Positions 5,786 through 11,167 of a stretch of 11,167 nucleotides of DNA are shown one piece after another; position 1 is the stretch's first letter; the number at the start of each line of letters is the position of its first letter. Source of the stretch: RGIG4694 sp964501705 (GTDB lineage Bacteria > Bacillota > Clostridia > Oscillospirales > Ruminococcaceae); the NCBI GenBank assembly GCA_964501705.1, contig CAZCUQ010000061.1, positions 1 through 11,167 on the forward strand. Reading direction: 5' to 3'. The notes under the pieces were generated by a model. The model was not told where the DNA came from and searched no databases. It was given only the letters and a program-made list of their open reading frames with translations. Made by a program: the position numbers and the translations under genes.

Positions 5786-6598
5786 TTATTTCACGCTGCC
5801 CATGACCTCGACTCTCTGATAAGGCACGGTGAGACCGTTCTCGTCAAAGGCATTCTTTACACTTTCGATAATATCATAGTAAACGTCCCAATATTTATCG
5901 GCGGACGTCCACACGCGGCACTCAAGGGACACGGTATTTTCTCCGAACGACGAAAGCTTCACAAAAGGAGCGGGATCCCGCATAATATCGGGGAGTTCCG
6001 ATACGGTTTTCAGTATTATGCTTTCCGCCTTTTTATAATCGTCCCTGCAGGAAACGGGGAAAACATGATCAACACGGCGTTTCCCCTCCCTTGTGTAGTT
6101 AGTAACCGCCGCGGAAGCAAGCGTTCCGTTCGGCACAAAAATATCCTTGTTGTCAACCGTGATTATCTTTGTGGTAAGTATGCTTATCTCATCGACAGTT
6201 CCTTCTATTCCCGCCGCCGATATGTATTCTCCCGATTTAAAGGGTTTTGCGGTTAGGATAATAAACCCTCCCGCAACATTTGAAAGACTGTTCTGAAGCG
6301 CAAGCGAAATCGCAAGTCCAGCGGCGGTAAATACCGCGATTATCGACGTCATGGGAATTCCCAGCGTGGAGAGAACTATTATGATAACAAGCGCGGTTAT
6401 CGCAACATCACACGCGGAAACGGAAAAACCCGTCACTGTCCTGTCAAATTTCCCCTTGTCGAGAGCTTTCCTTATCATTCCGATTACCGCTTTTTTTATT
6501 AACAGACCGACAACGAGAAGAATAAACGCTGCCCCCAGCGTCGGAAGAAATCCGAGAAATTTATCCCGGAGCGTTTCAATATAGGTTAAATCATTCAT
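5786..6598 (-). CDS. mscS: Small-conductance mechanosensitive channel, MscS family
   Basis: This 270-residue protein is the classic short type of MscS channel, which opens under membrane tension to release solutes on osmotic downshift. It aligns by eye along the whole E. coli protein. Helices TM1 and TM2 lie at about 18-42 and 63-86. The pore helix TM3 reads AAGLAISLALQNSLSNVAGG (92-111), with the Gly/Ala pattern and the NSLSN kink. PFKSGEYI opens the beta domain, followed by EGTVDEI, VPNG (155-158), and the alpha/beta domain with RVW (228-230) and the terminal VPYQRVEV. Length and order are normal. The ATG at 6598 is the only in-frame ATG near; a rather distant AAAGGG lies 14 bases upstream. 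It follows the rluB-type gene by 30 bases on the same strand and is probably co-transcribed with it. Confidence 0.94.
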   Translation of the reverse strand: MNDLTYIETLRDKFLGFLPTLGAAFILLVVGLLIKKAVIGMIRKALDKGKFDRTVTGFSVSACDVAITALVIIIVLSTLGIPMTSIIAVFTAAGLAISLALQNSLSNVAGGFIILTAKPFKSGEYISAAGIEGTVDEISILTTKIITVDNKDIFVPNGTLASAAVTNYTREGKRRVDHVFPVSCRDDYKKAESIILKTVSELPDIMRDPAPFVKLSSFGENTVSLECRVWTSADKYWDVYYDIIESVKNAFDENGLTVPYQRVEVMGSVK

Positions 6599-6628
6599 AC
6601 ATAATATCCATACCCTTTCGGAAAACAG

Positions 6629-7357
6629 TCAGTCCATTGACGCGGCATTGCGAAGAGCCTTGACTTCCTCCGCAGTGAGTTCTCTCCATGTTCCGGGTTT
6701 TAGCATACCGAGCTTTACGGGGCCCTCGGCTATCCTTCTTAGTCTTGCCACTTCAAGTCCCACAGCCTCGCACATTTTTCTTATCTGTCTGTTCCTGCCC
6801 TCGTGGATAACGATAAGCAGAACGACTCTGCCCTCTTCCTTTGTGAGTACCTCTACGGTCGCGGGAGATGTTTTTCTTCCGTCTATTTCCACTCCGACGG
6901 AAAGAGCGGTGAGCTGTTCCTCCGTGACGGACGGACGAACGGTAACCCGGTACGATTTGGAAACATGGCGCGCGGGGTGCATAACGGCGTTTGCGAATTC
7001 GCCGTCGTTAGTGAAAAGGAGCAGTCCCTCGGAATTCCGGTCAAGCCGCCCTATGGGATAAACTCTTTCCTCAACTCCCGTCAAAAGCTCCGTAACGCAT
7101 TTCCTGTCAAGCTCATCGGAGAGCGTGGTCACGTATCCGCGCGGCTTATTCAGCATGATATAGATTTTTTTCTTTCTTTTGGGAACGAAAACGGATTTTC
7201 CGTCAAGGCATATTTTGTCCCTGCCGCCCGCCTTATCCCCGAGAGAAGCTTTTTCGCCGTTTACCGTAACTCTTCCCGATTTAATATATTCCTCCGCCTT
7301 ACGTCTTGAGCAGACCCCCGCGTCGGATAAAATTTTTTGTATACGTTTTTTTTCCAT
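6629..7357 (-). CDS. rluB: rRNA pseudouridine synthase, RsuA/RluB family
   Basis: This 242-residue enzyme converts a uridine in ribosomal RNA to pseudouridine. The N-terminal S4 RNA-binding domain (1-60) reads RIQKILSDAGVCSRRKAEEY...GRVTVNGE. The catalytic domain has LNKPRGYVTTLSD (69-81) and the diagnostic GRLDRNSEGLLLFTNDG with the nucleophile D106. ARHVSKSYRV and HEGRNRQIRKMCEAVG follow, all typical. Members of this family modify 23S position 2605 (RluB) or 16S position 516 (RsuA). The S4-containing Firmicutes copy beside scpAB is usually called RluB, so I use that symbol with some reserve. GAGG lies seven bases before the ATG. It is the first gene of a probable two-gene unit with mscS and diverges from the carboxypeptidase gene across 71 bases, in which I find no convincing promoter on either strand. 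Confidence 0.93.
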   Translation of the reverse strand: MEKKRIQKILSDAGVCSRRKAEEYIKSGRVTVNGEKASLGDKAGGRDKICLDGKSVFVPKRKKKIYIMLNKPRGYVTTLSDELDRKCVTELLTGVEERVYPIGRLDRNSEGLLLFTNDGEFANAVMHPARHVSKSYRVTVRPSVTEEQLTALSVGVEIDGRKTSPATVEVLTKEEGRVVLLIVIHEGRNRQIRKMCEAVGLEVARLRRIAEGPVKLGMLKPGTWRELTAEEVKALRNAASMD

Positions 7358-7428
7358 AATAATTCCTCATATTTACTTAAGTTTTCTCATAATCATAACA
7401 ATATAGAAATACAAAAGGGAGTGTCCCC

Positions 7429-8526
7429 ATGAAAAAACTTTTTTTATGTATTGCGGCCGTTCCGATACTTATTCTCTCTTTCGGGATAAGCTCGTCCGCT
7501 GTTTCGGACGTTTCAGTCTCCGCTAAAGCCGCGATAGTCTACGAGCCGATGAGCGGACAGATTCTTTTTGAAAAGAATATCCGTCAAAAGCTTCCCATGG
7601 CAAGCACAACGAAGATCATGACTGCTCTTCTGCTTCTTGAAAACGGAAACCTCGACGAGGAATTCACGGTAGACAGCGAGGCTATCAAAACCGAAGGCTC
7701 TTCAATGGGACTTACGGAGGGCGATATCGTCACGGGACGCGCTCTCGCGACAGGTATGCTTCTTCCGTCCGGAAACGATGCCGCGAATGCCTCCGCAGTA
7801 CACATTTCGGGGAACACGGCGGATTTCGCCGCGCTTATGAACCGCCGGGCGGAGCTTATCGGAATGAAAGATTCGCATTTTGTCACTCCGTCGGGGCTTC
7901 ACGACGATGATCATTATTCTACTGCCTACGATATGGCGCTTCTGACCGCCGAAGCGCTTAAAAATCCCGATTTCAGGGATATCTGCGGAAGCATCGTAAA
8001 AAAACTCCGCTTCGGAAATCCGCCCTTCGACAGATATCTGAAAAACACCAACAAGCTCCTTAAAATGTATGACGGAGTTATCGGCGTAAAGACGGGATTT
8101 ACCGATGAAGCGGGAAGATGTCTCGTCTCCGCCTGCGAAAGAGACGGTATAACTCTTATCTGCGTGACTCTCAACGACAGCAACGACTGGAACGATCATA
8201 TAAATCTCTACGAAAATTCGTTTTCGCGTATTTCTCCCGTTCTTCTCGATGCGGGACAGTATGCGGAATATGTCGTGGGAAGCGAAAAAGAATCTGTTCT
8301 CATTTCCCAGCGGGAAAACGTGGTATTTCCGTCAGTCGACGGAAAGAATCCGTCGGTCGAACTGAAAATAATCGCTCCGCATTTTGTCTACGCACCCGTG
8401 AATGAAAACGACCCGATCGGAAAAGCGGAGATTATCGCCGACGGAAAGCTTTTCGCCGAGGTGCCGCTTTATGCCGATGAAAACGCGGATTATCAGTCCT
8501 CGGACGAAGTTTCCTCTTCAGACTGA
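7429..8526 (+). CDS. D-alanyl-D-alanine carboxypeptidase (DacF/DacB/PBP5 family, MEROPS S11)
   Basis: This 365-residue exported penicillin-binding protein removes the terminal D-Ala from peptidoglycan pentapeptides and so limits cross-linking. A signal peptide covers residues 1-24 (MKKLFLCIAAVPILILSFGI, cleavage probably after SSSA). The three active-site motifs are intact: STTK with Ser59 and Lys62, SGN (114-116), and KTG (221-223, in VKTGFTDEAGRC). The C-terminal beta-rich PBP5_C domain (about 255-345) is present, but the chain ends in an acidic Ser-rich tail (DYQSSDEVSSSD) with no amphipathic or transmembrane anchor, so the enzyme may be released or held otherwise. The ATG follows AAAGGGAG by eight bases. 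The last 34 coding bases overlap the end of the opposite-strand gerW-like gene. In sporulating Firmicutes, relatives act either in vegetative wall or spore cortex; which applies here is open. Confidence 0.94.
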   Translation: MKKLFLCIAAVPILILSFGISSSAVSDVSVSAKAAIVYEPMSGQILFEKNIRQKLPMASTTKIMTALLLLENGNLDEEFTVDSEAIKTEGSSMGLTEGDIVTGRALATGMLLPSGNDAANASAVHISGNTADFAALMNRRAELIGMKDSHFVTPSGLHDDDHYSTAYDMALLTAEALKNPDFRDICGSIVKKLRFGNPPFDRYLKNTNKLLKMYDGVIGVKTGFTDEAGRCLVSACERDGITLICVTLNDSNDWNDHINLYENSFSRISPVLLDAGQYAEYVVGSEKESVLISQRENVVFPSVDGKNPSVELKIIAPHFVYAPVNENDPIGKAEIIADGKLFAEVPLYADENADYQSSDEVSSSD

Positions 8527-8927
8527 TTCGGAGTTTTTTCGTCTGATTTGTCCGAAGATTTATCCTTGCCCTTGTTTTCAACCATATCCTTGACCTTTTC
8601 AAAGAGTTCGGGTATCATGTTGACGATTCCCGCCGAAGAAGAATTATCGGGATTTACCTGAATAAATCTCACATCTTTGCCCGTAACGATAAGAAATCCT
8701 ATCGGAGCAAGAGTTATTCCTCCGCCTGTTCCGCCGCCGAAGCACTCCTTTTCGACCTTTGCGGGCAGATCGGAGCCGCCTCCCGCAAAGCCCACCGATA
8801 CCTTTGCAACGGGAACGATGGTGACTTCTCCGACAGTCACGGGGTCGCAGAGCATAGCATTTGCGTTTGCAAGACCCTGAATTTTGTTCATAGCCTCCGC
8901 TATGAGTTCTTTAACTTTTGTTTCCAT
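8493..8927 (-). CDS. ytfJ: GerW/YtfJ family sporulation protein
   Basis: This 144-residue protein belongs to the GerW (YtfJ) family; in Bacillus subtilis the relative is made in the forespore and is needed for normal germination. Family features are the N-terminal helix VKELIAEAMNKIQGLANANA, the strand GEVTIVPVAKVSVGFAGGGSD (33-53), the glycine stretch CFGGGTGGG (62-70), and ITLAPIGFLIV with the following strand. The C-terminus from about 112 is a low-complexity Lys/Asp/Ser/Glu tail. AAAGGA lies eight bases before ATG, inside the last codons of the DUF2953 gene, with only one base between that gene's stop and this start. It is the last gene of the scpA operon. Its final 34 bases overlap the carboxypeptidase gene tail-to-tail, and no terminator hairpin is evident. 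The cellular role in this organism would depend on whether it still sporulates. Confidence 0.93.
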   Translation of the reverse strand: METKVKELIAEAMNKIQGLANANAMLCDPVTVGEVTIVPVAKVSVGFAGGGSDLPAKVEKECFGGGTGGGITLAPIGFLIVTGKDVRFIQVNPDNSSSAGIVNMIPELFEKVKDMVENKGKDKSSDKSDEKTPNQSEEETSSED

Positions 8928-8928
8928 A

Positions 8929-9675
8929 TTATTTTTCCTTTCCTGTCTGACTTTCTGACTTTTTCATTTTGTTTTTCCTTTTAACGATAACGGCAAGTGC
9001 CTTTACAGCTGCGGCGATAAGATTTCCGAGGACTGCGGCGGGAGTTATCGTTACCGTAACGGACGCGCTTATTTTTGTTTCCTCCGCGAGAAAATCCGCT
9101 CCGATATTTATAGCTTCCGCGGAAAACTTTTTCCGCATGAGAGTCTGCAAATAAGCTGCCGCATTCCAGACGCTCATACTGATCTTCCCGTAGGTGAGCG
9201 CCGTTTCCGACGCGTCGGGCGTTCCCACCGTTATATCAAGCCGAAGCTTTTTTATCCCGATATCTTTGACTATATTAAGGACATTCTTTTTGCACTTTTT
9301 AATAAGCTCAAGCACAAAGCTGATCTTATCGGAAAGAGGCTCCTTATACGGTTTTTCTTCCTTTTCCGCAGATTTTTCTCCTGTGAGAAGCTCTTTGTCC
9401 TGCACGGATAGTTTTTCGGTTTTTTTTTCCTCTTTATTTTCGGAAATGATTTCTTCTTCGGGAGGAGATTTTTCCGTTTTTTCTTTTTTCTGTTTTTTGG
9501 TTTTTTTTCGTTTTTTCTTTTTGGGATCGGCGGGGACGGAAAATACTGTAAATATCAGATATTTTACCCTAAGGGTAAAGTTTTTATTCATATATTCCAT
9601 ATACGCGACAGCGGGAATGTAAAGCAGAACGATTATAAACAGAATTATCCCGCCGATAATATATAACGCCGTCAT
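8929..9675 (-). CDS. DUF2953 domain membrane protein (YtfI-like)
   Basis: This 248-residue protein has one N-terminal transmembrane helix (about 4-25), then a short beta segment (TLRVKYLIFTVFSVP). A highly charged Lys/Glu low-complexity region follows (about 51-115, probably disordered). The C-terminal part (about 118-228) carries the DUF2953 pattern: IKKLRLDITVGTPDASETAL, TYGKISMSVWNAAAYLQTLM, and INIGADFLAEETKI. In Bacillus, YtfI of this family is encoded directly beside YtfJ, as here, which supports the call. The start overlaps the scpB stop (ATGA) and the stop is one base before the gerW-like start, so the three are translationally linked. The biochemical function is unknown; a sporulation-linked membrane role is an inference from its partner. 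Confidence 0.82.
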   Translation of the reverse strand: MTALYIIGGIILFIIVLLYIPAVAYMEYMNKNFTLRVKYLIFTVFSVPADPKKKKRKKTKKQKKEKTEKSPPEEEIISENKEEKKTEKLSVQDKELLTGEKSAEKEEKPYKEPLSDKISFVLELIKKCKKNVLNIVKDIGIKKLRLDITVGTPDASETALTYGKISMSVWNAAAYLQTLMRKKFSAEAINIGADFLAEETKISASVTVTITPAAVLGNLIAAAVKALAVIVKRKNKMKKSESQTGKEK

Positions 9676-10238
9676 TCGGTTATTTCCTCAGAATCATCGG
9701 GCGGCTCTTCCTCTGCCGAAAGTCGCGGTTTAGAGGGAAGTTCCGGCAGATCGTCCAGGGATTCAAGACCGAACGAACGCAGAAATGCCGCCGTGGTTTT
9801 ATATGCTATGGGTTTTCCGGGAAGATCGAGCCTCCCCGCTTCTTCTATAAGATTTTTTTCCGCGAGGGAATTCATAACTCCCGAACTGTCCACGCCTCTG
9901 ACGTGTTCAACGAACGCCTTTGTAACGGGCTGATTGTACGCAACAATGGTGAGTGCCTCCATAGCCGCGTTTGAAAGAGGGGTGTATCTTCTGCTTTCCG
10001 CCGCGTTTCTCGCGTATTCCATAAATTCGGGCTTTACCGCAAGCTGCCAGCAATCGCCGAGATGAAGGACTCTGAGCGAGCTTTCGCTTTTATCGTATTT
10101 ACTGTTGAGAGCGGCGGCGATATCTTTTATATCGCCCGTTCCGACGCCAAGTGCCTCGGCTGTTTTATCCTCCGTGACAGGGTCTCCGCAGGCAAACAGA
10201 ACCGCTTCGAAAGCGGAGATAATTTTACTGTTTATCAT
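9672..10238 (-). CDS. scpB: Segregation and condensation protein B (ScpB)
   Basis: This 188-residue kleisin-associated winged-helix protein dimerises and binds ScpA, closing the SMC-ScpAB ring that compacts and separates chromosomes. The family core is clear: KIISAFEAVLFACGDPVTED, the segment RYTPLSNAAMEALTIVAYNQ PVTKAFVEHVRGVDSSGVM (two parts of one motif), and LDLPGKPIAYKTTAAFLRSFGLESLDDLPELP at the end, followed by a short acidic tail. I choose ATG at 10238 over the in-frame ATG at 10259, because AGGAGG, the best ribosome-binding sequence, lies between them and would otherwise be codons 2-3. The spacing of 12 bases is somewhat long. It overlaps scpA by 14 bases and the DUF2953 gene by four. 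Confidence 0.94.
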   Translation of the reverse strand: MINSKIISAFEAVLFACGDPVTEDKTAEALGVGTGDIKDIAAALNSKYDKSESSLRVLHLGDCWQLAVKPEFMEYARNAAESRRYTPLSNAAMEALTIVAYNQPVTKAFVEHVRGVDSSGVMNSLAEKNLIEEAGRLDLPGKPIAYKTTAAFLRSFGLESLDDLPELPSKPRLSAEEEPPDDSEEITE

Positions 10239-10962
10239 CTGCCCGATTTTCCTCCTCATCGAAGTCTGAATGAAGTTCGTCCGTGTTTTCGGTATAGCTG
10301 TTGTTTAATATGATCTCGGAATTATCGTCGTTTAAGATTATTCTTCCCGATTTTGACATTTCGAGTACGGCAAGAAACGCCGCAACTCTTTCGGAGCGGT
10401 TTTTTATTCCGCCGAAAAGTCCCGTCAGCGAACATTTCCCCTCGGAATAAAGGCTTTTGAGAACATAAACTATCATTGAAGCAACGGGAACGTATTTTTC
10501 CGCAACTATCTTGGTAAAAGCCGCGTCTGTGGGGGCAATATCCGCAAGCCGTCTCGTATCGATATTGAGGTAAGCCTTTCTGAGTTCCTCGCTGTTATGC
10601 TTAAGAGCGTATGTCATATCGATCTTGAGCTTCATGGGCTTTTTAGTGACGATCCCTCCGTTGAAGCGTTCCCTTAAAAGCACGGCGGTCTCCCTGCAAA
10701 GGGAGTATTCGATAAGTCTGCCCTCAAGTTCTTTTTTCAGTTCCTCCGCTTCCTCGTGAACGGGGAGCAGGGAAACCGTTTTTATATAGACGAGACGAGC
10801 CGCCATTTCAAGAAATTCCCCCGCTATATCCATATCGCGTATCGCCATATTGTTTATAGTCTCAAGGTACTGATCGACTATCTCGGAGATAGGGATATCC
10901 TTTATATTAAGTTTATGTTTTGATATAAGGTGCAGCAGCAGATCAAGCGGTCCCTCAAACAC
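10225..10962 (-). CDS. scpA: Segregation and condensation protein A (ScpA, kleisin)
   Basis: This kleisin subunit bridges the two SMC heads in the bacterial condensin. Its signature is VFEGPLDLLLHLISKHKLNI KDIPISEIVDQYLE (in two parts), then the first-domain helices (MAARLVYIKTVSLLP), a middle linker, and the C-terminal winged helix (FGGIKNRSERVAAFLAVLEM), with an acidic tail. The first standard start codon is GTG at 10962, giving 245 residues. However, the usual ScpA N-terminus runs further: LSYKIPV is encoded directly upstream in frame before the stop at 11020-11022, with no ATG, GTG or TTG available. An AAAGGCGG site (10998-11005) stands eight bases before an ATC codon (10989-10987), while GTG 10962 has no ribosome-binding site. 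The true start may thus be a rare ATC, giving about 254 residues. It is the first gene of scpA-scpB-DUF2953-gerW. Confidence 0.92.
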   Translation of the reverse strand: MFEGPLDLLLHLISKHKLNIKDIPISEIVDQYLETINNMAIRDMDIAGEFLEMAARLVYIKTVSLLPVHEEAEELKKELEGRLIEYSLCRETAVLLRERFNGGIVTKKPMKLKIDMTYALKHNSEELRKAYLNIDTRRLADIAPTDAAFTKIVAEKYVPVASMIVYVLKSLYSEGKCSLTGLFGGIKNRSERVAAFLAVLEMSKSGRIILNDDNSEIILNNSYTENTDELHSDFDEEENRADDKQ

Positions 10963-11028
10963 GGGGATTTTATAAGAAAGCTGTTCGATATCGATAACCG
11001 CCTTTTTTTGAAAAAATACTTACTAATT

Positions 11029-11057
11029 ATTATACATTAATAAAATCATCTTGTCAA
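11029..11057 (-). promoter_or_regulatory. Perfect consensus sigma-A promoter of the scpA operon
   Basis: On the minus strand TTGACA (11057-11052), a 17-base spacer and TATAAT (11034-11029) match the consensus at all twelve positions. Transcription should begin near 11022, giving a leader of about 30 bases to the probable ATC start or 60 to the GTG. The -35 box overlaps the stop codon of the gene that precedes scpA. Confidence 0.92.
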
Positions 11058-11167
11058 GTGGTGAAAAAATTAAATAATCCCGCCTCGCCCGCCCTGTAAT
11101 AAAATCTTCTTTCAAGATACTTTTCATTTGAAGTTACTTTTATCGTTTTCGTCTTTAGCTTCAATTT
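11054..11167 (-). CDS. 3' end of an unidentified minus-strand gene (partial)
   Basis: An open frame enters from the window edge and runs 37 codons to TGA at 11056-11054. The peptide is basic (KLKLKTKTIKVTSNEKYLER) and then aromatic and glycine-containing (RFYYRAGEAGLFNFFTT). Its codons look like those of the neighbouring genes and no other frame is open through the stretch, so it is probably the C-terminus of a real gene upstream of scpA. I do not recognise the family. The stop codon lies inside the -35 box of the scpA promoter. A chance open frame of this length cannot be excluded. Confidence 0.42.
   Translation of the reverse strand, partial: KLKLKTKTIKVTSNEKYLERRFYYRAGEAGLFNFFTT

Noticed and set aside
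7410..7431. Small hairpin GGG-AGTGT-CCC at the carboxypeptidase ribosome-binding site
   Set aside because: A three to four base stem is too weak to claim translational control.
7702..8199. Minus-strand open frame of 165 codons inside the carboxypeptidase gene
   Set aside because: The plus strand carries all S11 peptidase motifs, and the minus frame has no recognisable domain or ribosome-binding site.
10239..10259. Upstream ATG at 10259 as the scpB start
   Set aside because: It would turn the AGGAGG ribosome-binding site into codons 2-3 and add residues not typical for ScpB.
1..11167. High frequency of TTCCG/CGGAA words as a possible uptake or chi-like sequence
   Set aside because: The words fall in coding frames on both strands and are explained by codon preference (GGA, TCC, TTC, GAA); no fixed longer motif emerges.
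1..11167. CRISPR arrays, tRNA or rRNA genes, insertion sequences
   Set aside because: I saw no regularly spaced repeats, no cloverleaf-like tRNA sequence, no rRNA segments and no transposase or terminal inverted repeats.

Overview
The window looks like chromosomal DNA of an anaerobic, low-to-medium GC member of the Firmicutes, most likely class Clostridia (Ruminococcaceae/Oscillospiraceae-like). The grounds are: Gram-positive style Shine-Dalgarno sites (AAAGGA, GAGGAG), near-perfect sigma-A promoters with 17-bp spacers, an ScpA/ScpB condensin operon, a GerW/YtfJ-type sporulation protein with its DUF2953 partner, a penicillin-binding D-Ala-D-Ala carboxypeptidase, and the beta and gamma subunits of a sodium-pumping decarboxylase. 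The taxonomic placement is inference from gene content, not from a marker gene.

Layout. (a) 1-304: a decayed 3' end of a type I restriction-modification methyltransferase gene (hsdM). (b) 331-3321: a plus-strand operon with its own extended -10 promoter and a strong bidirectional terminator. It encodes a HAD phosphatase, an ExbB/TolQ/MotA-type channel protein, an ExbD/TolR-type protein with the ion-carrying Asp, a second ExbD-like protein that lacks this Asp, and a flavin-reductase-like protein. Adjacent genes are separated by 33 nt or less, and the last four overlap or abut. (c) 3335-3705: a minus-strand small heavy-metal-associated (HMA) domain protein with its own promoter. (d) 3606-3872: an AT-rich spacer with short repeats. 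(e) 3873-5685: a minus-strand oadG-oadB operon with a near-consensus promoter and a strong terminator. (f) 5744-7357: minus-strand rluB-type pseudouridine synthase followed by an MscS channel. (g) 7429-8526: plus-strand D-Ala-D-Ala carboxypeptidase, divergent from rluB and overlapping tail-to-tail with (h). (h) 8493-11057: minus-strand scpA-scpB-DUF2953-gerW operon driven by a perfect TTGACA-N17-TATAAT promoter. (i) 11054-11167: probable 3' end of another minus-strand gene.

How they work together. Regions f-h are a housekeeping cluster (chromosome condensation, cell-wall trimming, ribosome modification, osmotic safety valve, sporulation) that resembles the scpAB...dac...rluB neighbourhood of Bacillus and Clostridia, but without spmA/spmB. 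Region e is a membrane sodium pump module whose carboxyltransferase alpha subunit must lie elsewhere. The most unusual part is region b: an ion-driven motor-like trio (one ExbB-type, two ExbD-type proteins) in what appears to be a monoderm organism, with no TonB, Tol-Pal, flagellar or defence genes beside it. Its task is unknown and it is the best candidate here for an undescribed system.
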